64,000 bases of DNA from contig NZ_LXHE01000002.1 in the NCBI RefSeq assembly GCF_001656295.1, positions 1 to 64,000 on the forward strand, given 5' to 3'. Position numbers and translations under genes: made by a program. This DNA is from Moraxella catarrhalis. GTDB taxonomy: Bacteria; Pseudomonadota; Gammaproteobacteria; Pseudomonadales; Moraxellaceae. Of this stretch, positions 21,756-30,336 are shown in pieces (the first letter of the stretch is position 1; every line of letters begins with the position of its first letter). Under the pieces are notes generated by a model, which saw nothing but the letters and a program-made list of their open reading frames with translations, did no database searches and was not told the DNA's origin.

Positions 21756-23177
21756 ATGGACAAAAAATTTTTAAAAAATAGCTTGGTAATCGCTGTGATG
21801 CTCGGTGTGGTTCATATGGAGGTGCGTGCTGATACTCATATTAATCATGTGTCTGTTACCCAAACAACAGAGCAACATTATACAGGCAAGCCCATTAGCC
21901 TTGAGTTTGCTGATATTCCTGTACGAGCGGTTTTTGATATTTTAGCAGGTTTTACAGGTATTAATATCATCACTGATGACAGTGTGACAGGCAGTATGAC
22001 CATTCGCTTGATGAATATCCCTTGGGATCAAGCATTTGATGTGATTTTGCAAACACAAAATTTATCAGTATTAAAGCACGGTAATGTATGGCTGATCAGC
22101 TCAAAATCTATCCAATCCAATCAGCCGACAACAACCGAATACATTCGTCTAAACTATGCACTTGCCGATGATGTGGCAACACTTATCATGGGCGAAAAAA
22201 CCCAGCGTGGTAATGTCAATCGAACCAATCACCGTGATGTTATTTATCCTGAAGCACCATTATCACGGGTCTATAACACCCAAACTGATGAACTCATTAC
22301 CACCGCTGTGCGTGGGACATTACTGTCTGAGCGTGGCACAGTGACGGTGGATAAGCGTACCAATACTTTAATTATCCAAGATGTGCCTGCAAGCGTTACC
22401 AATATCAAGGTGCTGATTGAGCGTATTGATATCCCTGTTGAACAAGTGATGATTGAAGCTAGGATTGTTTCTGCTAATGAAAATTTTGGCAAACAGCTTG
22501 GCGTAAGTTTTGGGGCGCGTGGTCAAATTGGTAAAGTGCATTATGGCGGCTCTCAGGGAAGTTTGTGGACAATGCAACAAGAGGGTGTGGCAGCGGGTAA
22601 TTATCAAAAAAACCATCTGAATGTTGATTTGGGCGTTGATAACGCCATGGGACGCATTGCTTTTGGGTTGTTAAATTTACCTGATGTGATTTTGGATTTA
22701 GAACTCTCCGCCATGCAAGCAGAAAATCAAGGTGAGGTTATCTCAACACCAAAAGTCTTGACGGCTGATAAACAAACCGCGCGTATCTCATCAGGATTAC
22801 AAATTCCTTATCAAGAAACCACGCATTCAGGTGCCAGCACAACAAAATTTAAAGAAGCGTCTTTAATTTTGGAGGCGACACCAAATATCACACCTGATGG
22901 TAAAATTGGTCTTAAGCTGAATATCAAAAATGGCAATCCAGTACCAACACTTGGTCATATCGCCATTCAAGAAGATGCCATCGAAACGAATGTCATCATC
23001 GAAGATGGACAAACCGTCGTCCTTGGCGGTATCTATCGCACCAGCCAGAATGAAGGTGCAAACAAAGTGCCTAGATTGGGTGATGTGCCCGTGCTTGGGC
23101 GATTGTTTCGGCATGATTCTAAGGCACGCGAAAAGTCAGAACTTTTGATTTTTATTACGCCCAAATTGGTCAGATAG
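21756..23177 (+). CDS. pilQ: Type IV pilus secretin PilQ (short form)
   Basis: A 473-residue outer-membrane secretin through which the pilus emerges; it is also needed for DNA uptake in competent relatives. It has a signal peptide to about residue 25, then an STN/N0 domain (ISLEFADIPVRAVFDILAGF, about 47-66), an N1 NolW domain, and a secretin domain with VMIEARIVSANENFGKQLGV, STPKVLTADKQTARISSG and the C-terminal VPRLGDVPVLGRLFRHD. Typical PilQ proteins are about 700 residues and carry one or more N-terminal AMIN domains that bind peptidoglycan. Those are absent here; the signal peptide runs almost directly into N0. It is the last gene of the operon. Confidence 0.93.
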   Translation: MDKKFLKNSLVIAVMLGVVHMEVRADTHINHVSVTQTTEQHYTGKPISLEFADIPVRAVFDILAGFTGINIITDDSVTGSMTIRLMNIPWDQAFDVILQTQNLSVLKHGNVWLISSKSIQSNQPTTTEYIRLNYALADDVATLIMGEKTQRGNVNRTNHRDVIYPEAPLSRVYNTQTDELITTAVRGTLLSERGTVTVDKRTNTLIIQDVPASVTNIKVLIERIDIPVEQVMIEARIVSANENFGKQLGVSFGARGQIGKVHYGGSQGSLWTMQQEGVAAGNYQKNHLNVDLGVDNAMGRIAFGLLNLPDVILDLELSAMQAENQGEVISTPKVLTADKQTARISSGLQIPYQETTHSGASTTKFKEASLILEATPNITPDGKIGLKLNIKNGNPVPTLGHIAIQEDAIETNVIIEDGQTVVLGGIYRTSQNEGANKVPRLGDVPVLGRLFRHDSKAREKSELLIFITPKLVR

Positions 23178-23371
23178 CTGGCATCAGAGTAACATATACA
23201 ATGAATGAAATTTTATCTAAGCACTCGATATCTGAATGGTCAATACACAAAAATACTGGTAACAAATTGCCAAACATTGTATTATAAGATAATTTTCATT
23301 CATTTTATTGAAGCGTGTTGGCGTGTCAGCACCCAACATAGCGGATAGGCTATATTAATTGGAAAATCACA

Positions 23372-24007
23372 ATGCTTGATGACGATTCGGCTTTCATTGA
23401 AGAGGTGATGGTCGAAAAAGCAGGTAATGCCTTATCAAAACAGCTGCCTGCGATTTTTTTGGTGGGACCTATGGGTGCAGGCAAAACAACGATAGGAAAG
23501 CTGCTTGCCAAACATTTGGGGCGTAATTTCATTGATTGCGATTGGTATATCGTTGATCAGACGGGTGCTGATATCCCATGGATTTTTGAAAAAGAAGGTG
23601 AAGAAGGCTTTCGAGATCGTGAAACGCGCGCACTACAAGAGCTGACCGCACTGCCTAATATTGTCATGGCAACAGGTGGTGGGGCGGTTGGACGCACCAA
23701 AAATCGAGAACTGCTTAAAAAAGGCTTGGTGATTTATTTAGACGCCAGCGTCGATACGCAGCTGGCTCGTACCAAAAAGGATAAAAACCGCCCACTACTA
23801 CAAGCACAAAATCCACGAGCAGTACTTGAGTCTTTGTATCAAAAGCGTCATCCGCTGTATCGTGAAGTGGCAGATATCATCATACTGACTGGACGAGCAT
23901 ATCCCAAGCAAATGATCGGAGAGATTTTAGCAGTGCTTGAAAATTATGCTTTGGATCATACATCCAATCAATTAAAAACCGATCAACACGCTAAGGAAAA
24001 TTCATGA
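23372..24007 (+). CDS. aroK: Shikimate kinase
   Basis: A 211-residue cytosolic P-loop kinase that phosphorylates shikimate at the 3-hydroxyl (chorismate pathway). Walker A is GPMGAGKTTIGK (about residues 31-42). The shikimate-binding DCD-type motif appears as DCDWYIV (about 54), EGFRDRE (about 75) and GGGAV (about 97), followed by the lid RPLL. The chain has about 20 extra N-terminal residues compared with the ~173-aa E. coli enzyme, and a later start at 23408 is possible. It overlaps aroB by 4 bp. The pilQ-aroK gap (23178-23371) holds no gene that I can see. Confidence 0.94.
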   Translation: MLDDDSAFIEEVMVEKAGNALSKQLPAIFLVGPMGAGKTTIGKLLAKHLGRNFIDCDWYIVDQTGADIPWIFEKEGEEGFRDRETRALQELTALPNIVMATGGGAVGRTKNRELLKKGLVIYLDASVDTQLARTKKDKNRPLLQAQNPRAVLESLYQKRHPLYREVADIIILTGRAYPKQMIGEILAVLENYALDHTSNQLKTDQHAKENS

Positions 24008-25119
24008 CCCAAGCATCACTTATTGTCAAAACCCAACGCCATGATTATCCCATTTTTATCCGAGCAAGTGATGATCAAATTGACTTGGTTAGCCAAATTA
24101 TCCCATTTATCACCGCCAAACAAGTGCTTATTGTGACCAATGATGTGGTTGCACCTTTATATTTGGCACAAATGCAAGAAAGGCTATTATCTGCTGGATT
24201 TCATGTTGAGGTATGCGTACTGCCTGATGGCGAGATTTATAAAAATCAAGACAGTATTAATACAATCTATGATGTGCTACTTGGGGCGCATTTTGCACGA
24301 GATTGTACATTGATTGCACTGGGCGGTGGTGTGATTGGTGATATGACGGGATTTGCGGCTGCAAGTTTTATGCGTGGGGTAAATTTTATCCAAGTACCTA
24401 CCACGCTACTTGCCCAAGTGGATTCAAGTGTCGGTGGCAAAACGGGCATCAATCATCCATGTGGCAAAAATATGATTGGTGCATTTTGGCAGCCCAGCTG
24501 TGTTTTGGCAGATATGATGACATTTCAAACACTGCCTGAGCGTGAATTTGCAGCAGGCATGGCAGAGGTCATCAAATACGCACTGATTATGGATGCTGAT
24601 TTTTTGATTTGGCTGGAAGAACATGCCGATCAAATCAATGCCAAAGATAGGCATTTGCTTGCAGAGATGGTTTATCGCTGCTGTGATTTTAAAGCTCAAA
24701 TTGTCGCTGCTGATGAGCGTGAATCTGGCAAGCGTGCGTTATTAAATTTTGGTCATACCTTTGGTCATGTCATCGAGACACATCAAGGGTATGGCAAATG
24801 GCTACATGGAGAGGCGGTGGCAGCTGGCATGGTGCAAGCTGCCCAAATGTCGTACAGATTGGACCTAATTCGTGCTTGTGATGTTGAGCGTATTGAAAAT
24901 ATCATTAAAAAATATCATCTGCCGACCAAGCCTCCTAAGATAGATGTCGCACAAGCGTTGGATCTGATGGGGCATGACAAAAAGGTTAAACAAGGTAAAA
25001 TCCGCTTGGTGCTGCTGCGTAGCATAGGCGATGCGTTCGTAACAGCGGATTTTGAGTTATCAGACTTAGAGGTTGTGCTGGCAGGGCAGATGACCGCAAG
25101 TCCTTTAATTGATGAGTGA
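24004..25119 (+). CDS. aroB: 3-Dehydroquinate synthase
   Basis: A 371-residue NAD- and metal-dependent enzyme that cyclises DAHP to 3-dehydroquinate, the second step of the chorismate pathway. The NAD-binding region is ALGGGVIGDMTGFAAASFMR (about residues 102-121). Substrate and metal motifs follow: VDSSVGGKTGINHPCGKNMI (about 140-159), KYALI, NFGHTFGHVIE and LHGEAVAAGM. Length and motif spacing are normal. It is coupled to aroK upstream by the 4-bp overlap and to the DamX-like gene downstream with no gap. Confidence 0.96.
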   Translation: MTQASLIVKTQRHDYPIFIRASDDQIDLVSQIIPFITAKQVLIVTNDVVAPLYLAQMQERLLSAGFHVEVCVLPDGEIYKNQDSINTIYDVLLGAHFARDCTLIALGGGVIGDMTGFAAASFMRGVNFIQVPTTLLAQVDSSVGGKTGINHPCGKNMIGAFWQPSCVLADMMTFQTLPEREFAAGMAEVIKYALIMDADFLIWLEEHADQINAKDRHLLAEMVYRCCDFKAQIVAADERESGKRALLNFGHTFGHVIETHQGYGKWLHGEAVAAGMVQAAQMSYRLDLIRACDVERIENIIKKYHLPTKPPKIDVAQALDLMGHDKKVKQGKIRLVLLRSIGDAFVTADFELSDLEVVLAGQMTASPLIDE

Positions 25120-26076
25120 ATGGGTAAGATTATGTCACAAACTCCCATGATGAGTGAAAAATATTTTCGTCGTCAGGCGCTTTATTGGCTGATTATGGCG
25201 GCTGTGATCGCGGTTTTGTGGTTGATTGTGTGGCTGACCAGCTCTGCACCAGCGATCATCAGCAAACAGCAAGCCGATCAAACGGTATCTTCTGCTGATA
25301 CATTGCCGACTACAATCACAGCGTTAAATGAGCTTGATCATGTTGTTAAGCCCATGGATAATTCGGCACTTGTGCGAGACTTACGCAACTATCCACCTGA
25401 ATTTAAGGACAAAGTTTACTTTAATGGTATTAGTGGTCGTTATACCATTGAGCTGATGGATGTTACCGAAAATGAAGTTATCGTGGATTATCTCAACAGT
25501 CGAGACGATCGCAACAATTTTGCTTATTTTCGCTATACTGATGCCAATGATAATAAGCGATATGTGCTAACTTATGGTAAATTTACCAGTCCAGCTGATG
25601 CAGAATCCGCTTTGCAAACCGTAAACTTTAGACTGCCAAAATCAGTGACACAAAAGACCACCAAAATCTCTGAGTTGGTCGCAGTGATGGACAATTATGA
25701 ATTGGGTCAAGATGTGGTGGATTTGGCAGACTCCCAGCCTCACCAAGTTCGCCTGCAAGCGACGCGTACCGAAATTCCAGTCAAAGCAGCCACGCCAGCA
25801 GATGAAGAATTAGCACGCCTAAGCCGTGAGCGTGCATTACAAACACAAATTTCCCAGCAAACCGAGTCAATCAGACAGCCGACTGATTTAGATATCCAAA
25901 ATGATATCAATCGTTTGTCTAATCAAAGATCACAAGTCAGCTCTAGCGATTTGCCCATGGCACCAACTGCACGCCCACAGTCGTCGCAGCAAACAGCCGA
26001 TATAGCGCCCAAAAATGAAATATCTAAAGGCACTGCACCAACCCAAAACCATTCGGCAGAGGCAGAATCGCAATAA
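25120..26076 (+). CDS. DamX-like SPOR-domain inner-membrane protein
   Basis: A 318-residue protein with one N-terminal transmembrane helix (about residues 23-43, WLIMAAVIAVLWLIVWL) and a mostly periplasmic remainder. A SPOR-like domain lies in the middle (about 110-195): RYTIELMDVTENEVIVDYL, then YVLTYGKFTSPADAESAL. SPOR domains bind denuded peptidoglycan at the division septum. The C-terminal 100 residues are Gln/Ser/Pro-rich and look disordered. The location right after aroK-aroB matches damX in other gammaproteobacteria, but in DamX the SPOR domain is C-terminal, whereas here it is internal. A second start at 25132 is possible. Confidence 0.78.
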   Translation: MGKIMSQTPMMSEKYFRRQALYWLIMAAVIAVLWLIVWLTSSAPAIISKQQADQTVSSADTLPTTITALNELDHVVKPMDNSALVRDLRNYPPEFKDKVYFNGISGRYTIELMDVTENEVIVDYLNSRDDRNNFAYFRYTDANDNKRYVLTYGKFTSPADAESALQTVNFRLPKSVTQKTTKISELVAVMDNYELGQDVVDLADSQPHQVRLQATRTEIPVKAATPADEELARLSRERALQTQISQQTESIRQPTDLDIQNDINRLSNQRSQVSSSDLPMAPTARPQSSQQTADIAPKNEISKGTAPTQNHSAEAESQ

Positions 26077-26096
26077 AAGATGGGCAAGGATATCCT

Positions 26097-26723
26097 ATGT
26101 CAAATGAATACGCAAAACAGATTTTAAATGCACTTAAGGCGGGCAATGATCGATATGTGGAAAATCTATCAAGTACCAAAAAAACACCATTATCACCACC
26201 AGCTTTGGTAAAAGAGCATAAACCCAATGCCATTATTTTGGGGTGTTCAGATGCGCGTGTACCTGTTGAGCTGATTTTTGATCAAGGTTTGGGTGATTTG
26301 TTTGTGATTCGGGTTGCTGGTAATGTTGTTGCACCCAGCCAAATTGGTTCGATTGAATTTGCCGCTGAAAAATTTGGGACACGATTGGTGGTGGTGCTTG
26401 GTCATTCGCATTGTGGTGCTGTGACCGCTTGTGTTGAAGCTTTAATCAACCCAGATCAATATTATTCGCCAAATTTACAATCTATTGTAGATCGCATTCG
26501 CCCCAGTGTGTTAAACTTACATGAAATTGCGACAGCATCAGGTGATGATGTGGATATGGATGAACTGATTGAACGCTCTGTGCGTGCCAATGTTGGCATG
26601 TCAGTTAGTCAAATCAAGTATGGATCGCGTATTTTAGAAGACATGGTCAGACAGGGTGATTTGCTGGTTGTTGGTGCTGAATATGATGTCGCCACAGGCA
26701 AAGTCCATTTTTTAGATGACTGA
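26097..26723 (+). CDS. can: Beta-class carbonic anhydrase
   Basis: A 208-residue zinc enzyme that interconverts CO2 and bicarbonate, supplying bicarbonate for carboxylases at ambient CO2. The zinc ligands are in GCSDARVPVELI (about residues 45-56: Cys and Asp) and in VVLGHSHCGAVTA (about 99-111: His and Cys). These four residues define the beta class. Length is close to E. coli Can (220 aa). The Shine-Dalgarno aaggat lies before ATG 26097. The gene is 20 bp downstream of the DamX-like gene and may be read with it. Confidence 0.93.
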   Translation: MSNEYAKQILNALKAGNDRYVENLSSTKKTPLSPPALVKEHKPNAIILGCSDARVPVELIFDQGLGDLFVIRVAGNVVAPSQIGSIEFAAEKFGTRLVVVLGHSHCGAVTACVEALINPDQYYSPNLQSIVDRIRPSVLNLHEIATASGDDVDMDELIERSVRANVGMSVSQIKYGSRILEDMVRQGDLLVVGAEYDVATGKVHFLDD

Positions 26724-26760
26724 CCAAAAACAAACCCATGATTAATGACAAAAGGAGAGT

Positions 26761-27300
26761 ATGATGAGTATTCAACAACCCAAAAATGCTTTGGTTGCAG
26801 AAGGTGTTAAAGACATTCCTGTGCAGTCAGAGGGTTATATTTTGAATCACACCATGCTAAGAATTAAAGACCCAGTTCGATCTTTGGAATTTTATACAGG
26901 CATACTTGGTATGACTTTGCTAAAGCACAGTCGTTTTGCTGACAGTGAATTTGATTTGTACTTTTTGGCACGATTAACCGAAGATGAACGAGCAAATCTG
27001 CCTGCTGGTGATGAGCTAAAAGATTTTGTATCACGCCAACGCAGTATTTTGGAGTTGACTCATAATTATGGTACCGAAAATCAGGCAGATTTTAGCTACC
27101 ATGATGGCAATAGTGAACCTCGTGGCTTTGGTCACATTTGTTTTAGCGTACCAAGTTTAAAAGAAGCGGTTGCTTGGTTTGATGCAAATGGCGTAGAATT
27201 TAAAAAGCGTCCTGAAGAGGGTACGATGAAAGACATCGCCTTCATCAAAGATCCAGATGGATATTGGATTGAAATTATTGAGATTAATAATAATCGCTAA
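26761..27300 (+). CDS. gloA: Lactoylglutathione lyase (glyoxalase I)
   Basis: A 179-residue metalloenzyme that isomerises the methylglyoxal-glutathione hemithioacetal to S-lactoylglutathione for methylglyoxal detoxification. Two VOC beta-alpha-beta-beta-beta modules contain the expected ligands: NHTMLRIKDPVRSLEFYTGI (His, about residues 29-48), ILELTHNYGTE (Glu), GFGHICFSV (His) and YWIEIIE (Glu). The length is that of the longer Zn-type glyoxalases (about 175-185 aa), as in Pseudomonas and eukaryotes, rather than the 135-aa Ni type of E. coli. The start has aaaggagagt directly upstream; the second ATG is 3 nt later. Confidence 0.94.
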   Translation: MMSIQQPKNALVAEGVKDIPVQSEGYILNHTMLRIKDPVRSLEFYTGILGMTLLKHSRFADSEFDLYFLARLTEDERANLPAGDELKDFVSRQRSILELTHNYGTENQADFSYHDGNSEPRGFGHICFSVPSLKEAVAWFDANGVEFKKRPEEGTMKDIAFIKDPDGYWIEIIEINNNR

Positions 27301-27322
27301 ATCAATGATAACATTCACACAA

Positions 27323-27348
27323 AAAACGCTGGCATTGTCCAGCGTTTT
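27323..27348. terminator. Bidirectional terminator between gloA and tRNA-Arg
   Basis: A 10-bp stem, aaaacgctgg/ccagcgtttt, with a 6-nt loop. On the minus strand it is followed by a six-base T-run, ending the tRNA-Arg transcript. On the plus strand it follows gloA with a weaker tttt. Confidence 0.85.
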
Positions 27349-27355
27349 GATAAAA

Positions 27356-27432
27356 TGGTGTGCTTGGCGGGAATCGAACCCGCGACCTTCAGCTTCGGAG
27401 GCTGACACTCTATCCAACTGAGCTACAAGCAC
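27356..27432 (-). tRNA. tRNA-Arg (CCG)
   Basis: A 77-nt cloverleaf on the minus strand with encoded CCA (27358-27356). The acceptor gtgcttg pairs with caagcac. The anticodon loop ctccgaa gives anticodon CCG, which reads CGG codons. Confidence 0.95.
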
Positions 27433-27726
27433 AGAAATATTTTTTTGGGTGTGTATATTTTGGGCGAATAAATATTTGGGCACATAAATATAAACCGCTC
27501 AATTGTAGCAAGTTTTTGGGAAAAATTCCACCTAAGCTGATAAAATAATGACAAATTTATGCAATTCTTGCTAAATTTTAACAGATTTTATAAAAAATAT
27601 GGCTTTTTACCTGCCTTTTCCCTTATAATAATAGGGTGAATTTTATATTGTAGGGATGGTGGCTTTGCACAATGACTTGCACCGCTGTTCGACACCCCCA
27701 GAGCGATTGCTCAAGGCTAAAACGAG
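27433..27726. other. Intergenic region before the cytochrome c5-like gene
   Basis: A/T-rich region of about 294 bp with no credible frame. A consensus TATAAT at 27624-27629 points towards the cytochrome gene, but I cannot place a convincing -35 for it. The last 70 bp are more G/C-rich and contain a small gagc-gatt-gctc hairpin. Any promoter for the minus-strand tRNA-Arg must lie in the left part. Confidence 0.4.
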
Positions 27727-28302
27727 ATGATGACAATGAAAAAAGCTGTTATGTTTTCTGTTGCTGCATTGTTAGCAGTGTCAACAATGGCAACCCAAGC
27801 ACAAGAAGCTGCCGCACCTGCAGAAACTCAGACTGCTGATGCAACCGAAGTAACCGAAGTAACTACAGCAGAAGCGACAGCTGAAGCACCCGCTCAAGCG
27901 GCAGCACCTGCAGAAGAAGCACCAAAAGAAAGCCCACAGGTTCAAAAGCTTGTGGCGATGTATCCCAATTTGATCGCTCGTATTGCACCTTATGGTAAAG
28001 TTTGTTTTGATGGCGAGGAATGTGATATTAATATCACAGTACTTGCACCAGCCGTTGAAGGTCAAGCTCGTGATGGTGAAAGCTTGTATAAAGCCATATG
28101 CTCAACTTGCCATGATGCAGGCTTGATTGGTGCACCAAAAATTGGCACCAGCGATTGGGCGTCAAGAATTGGTAAAGGCACAGCAACGCTTTATAATCAT
28201 GCCATCAATGGTTTTAATGCGATGCCTGCTCGTGGCGGTGCTGATATCTCTGATGAAGAGGTTCAAAATGCGGTTGATTATATTATCCAGCAGTCAAGCT
28301 AA
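27727..28302 (+). CDS. Cytochrome c5-like periplasmic c-type cytochrome
   Basis: A 191-residue exported heme protein. It has a signal peptide ending near STMATQAQE (about residue 26). A low-complexity Ala/Glu/Thr/Pro segment (about 27-65) may act as a flexible tether. The single heme site is CSTCH at residues 125-129 in SLYKAICSTCHDAGLIGAPK. The axial Met is probably in NGFNAMPARGG, the usual motif of the cytochrome c5 family. It probably transfers electrons between the bc1 complex and terminal oxidases or reductases. Two further in-frame ATGs within four codons leave the exact start open. The gene stands alone. Confidence 0.87.
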   Translation: MMTMKKAVMFSVAALLAVSTMATQAQEAAAPAETQTADATEVTEVTTAEATAEAPAQAAAPAEEAPKESPQVQKLVAMYPNLIARIAPYGKVCFDGEECDINITVLAPAVEGQARDGESLYKAICSTCHDAGLIGAPKIGTSDWASRIGKGTATLYNHAINGFNAMPARGGADISDEEVQNAVDYIIQQSS

Positions 28303-28431
28303 TCGCCTGATCTAAGATCTATCCCAAATCATTCAACGAGTGATTTGAGATTTTTGCATTTGAGCTTTTAACCTTGAAAATTTTATATCGATCTACATTA
28401 ATAGGGCAATGATAAAGTTTAGAGTATTTTT

Positions 28432-29403
28432 ATGACCACTGACAGTACCCAGCGCATTGATGAGAATATACCAGCACTACAGATCAAAGGATTGAGCAAA
28501 ACTTATAATAACGGCTTTACCGCACTCAAAGGTATTGATTTGACCGTACCACAAGGCAGTTTTTTTGCGTTACTTGGCCCTAACGGAGCGGGCAAATCAA
28601 CCACCATCAGCATTATCAGCTCTTTATTTCCTCCTTCTGCTGGGACTGTGGAAATTTTTGGGATTGATTTGGTCAAAAATCCTGCAAAGGCGAAGCAATT
28701 TTTGGGTATTGTTCCCCAAGAATTTAATTTTATGCAATTTGAAAATGTACAAGATATTTTAATCAATCAAGCGGGATATTTTGGCATTACCGCTAAAGAT
28801 GCCAAGCTAAGGGCGGAAGAGTTGCTCAAAGCATTGGGTTTATGGGATAAAAAAGATACAACCGCAAGAATGCTTTCTGGGGGCATGAAACGCCGCTTGA
28901 TGATCGCTCGTGCATTAATGCATCGCCCTAAATTATTAATTTTAGATGAACCAACAGCAGGCGTGGACATTGAGCTGCGTCGCTCGATGTGGGAGTTTAT
29001 AGAACGCATTAACCAAGAAGAAAAAACCACGATTATTTTAACGACGCATTATCTTGAAGAAGCTGAACAGCTGTGTAAATATATCGCTATTTTGGATAAG
29101 GGCGAAATTCGTATTAATACCGACATGAAAAGCCTGCTCGCCAGCTTGGATGTTGAAAGCTTTATTTTAGACTTTTCAAGACCATTTGAGCCGCCCATTG
29201 TGCTTGAGCAAGTCTTACATTATCAAAAAATTGACGCACAAAGCCTTGAGGTCACTCTCAAAAAAGGTGAAAGTTTAAATGATGTTTTTGCACAATTATC
29301 CAATCAGGGCGTTCAAATTGCCAGCATGCGTAATAAATCAAATCGTTTAGAGGAGTTATTTATGAATTTGGTTGAAGAAGATATCTCCAATCAGCTTCGT
29401 TAA
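28432..29403 (+). CDS. yadG: ABC transporter ATP-binding protein, YadG type
   Basis: A 323-residue ATPase of the ABC-2 exporter group. Walker A is GPNGAGKST (about residues 48-56), the signature is LSGGMKRRLMIARAL (about 144-158), and Walker B is LLILDEPTAGVDIELR (about 164-179), with the switch His in TTHYLEEAEQL. A C-terminal domain of about 90 residues follows the nucleotide-binding domain. It pairs with the permease 73 bp downstream. The exported substrate of the YadGH family is not established and nothing nearby reveals it. Confidence 0.88.
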   Translation: MTTDSTQRIDENIPALQIKGLSKTYNNGFTALKGIDLTVPQGSFFALLGPNGAGKSTTISIISSLFPPSAGTVEIFGIDLVKNPAKAKQFLGIVPQEFNFMQFENVQDILINQAGYFGITAKDAKLRAEELLKALGLWDKKDTTARMLSGGMKRRLMIARALMHRPKLLILDEPTAGVDIELRRSMWEFIERINQEEKTTIILTTHYLEEAEQLCKYIAILDKGEIRINTDMKSLLASLDVESFILDFSRPFEPPIVLEQVLHYQKIDAQSLEVTLKKGESLNDVFAQLSNQGVQIASMRNKSNRLEELFMNLVEEDISNQLR

Positions 29404-29476
29404 TCATGCCGACTTAATTTTAACCAAATTATTAATCAACTACCCATCAGATAACCAGCCAATTTAAGAGTACGCC

Positions 29477-30250
29477 ATGGATTTTAGTAAGCAATCGGTA
29501 GCATTTTTCACCATTTTAAAAAAAGAGATTAAAAGAATATTGCGGATTTGGCTACAAACTTTATTGCCACCTGTCATTACGATGACTTTGTATTTTGTGG
29601 TTTTTGGGCAGATGATCGGTAGTCGCATCGGTGAGATGGGTGGTGTGTCTTATATGCAATTTATCGTCCCAGGCTTGATTATGATGGCAGTGATTACCAA
29701 TAGCTACTCTAATGTTTTATCAAGTTTTTTTAGCATGAAATTTCAAGGTAGTATCGAAGAGCTTTTGGTTTCTCCACTCTCAAAACATACAATTTTATTG
29801 GGCTATGTGGGTGGCGGTGTATTTCGTGGCATTGTTATTGCGTTGCTTGTAACGATAGTCGCACAGTTTTTTACTCAGTTGGCTGTGGTGAATTTGGGTG
29901 TGATGCTGATGACTATTTTGGGTACTTCGGTACTATTTTCGATTGGTGGGTTGATTAATGCGATATTTGCTCGCTCATTTGAAGATATTTCCATTATTCC
30001 AAGTTTTGTGCTGACGCCATTGACTTATCTTGGCGGTGTCTTTTATTCGTTAGATAATTTATCATCATTTTGGCAAAATTTATCTTTACTTAATCCCATC
30101 GTTTATATGGTGAATGCGTTTCGCTTTGGTATTTTGGGGCATAGTGATGTCAATGTTTGGTGGTCGCTGATTGCAATTTTGGTATTTTGTATTCTGCTTT
30201 ATGGCTGGGCGTATCGCTTATTGGTTAATGGGTCGAGACTAAGATTATAA
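29477..30250 (+). CDS. yadH: ABC-2 type transporter permease, YadH type
   Basis: A 257-residue inner-membrane protein with about six transmembrane helices. Family motifs include MQFIVPGLIMMAVITNSYSN, GSIEELLVSPLSKHTILLGY (the ABC-2 permease signature region) and TPLTYLGGVFYSLDNL. It forms the membrane half of an exporter with the preceding ATPase. Length matches E. coli YadH (256 aa). The substrate is unknown. Confidence 0.88.
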   Translation: MDFSKQSVAFFTILKKEIKRILRIWLQTLLPPVITMTLYFVVFGQMIGSRIGEMGGVSYMQFIVPGLIMMAVITNSYSNVLSSFFSMKFQGSIEELLVSPLSKHTILLGYVGGGVFRGIVIALLVTIVAQFFTQLAVVNLGVMLMTILGTSVLFSIGGLINAIFARSFEDISIIPSFVLTPLTYLGGVFYSLDNLSSFWQNLSLLNPIVYMVNAFRFGILGHSDVNVWWSLIAILVFCILLYGWAYRLLVNGSRLRL

Positions 30251-30336
30251 TCAATTAACCAAAATTATTAAAAAATAATGAACAAAATCAACCATTTAAA
30301 GTATAAACTTAGCTTGAGTGTTAAAGGAATTAAAAA

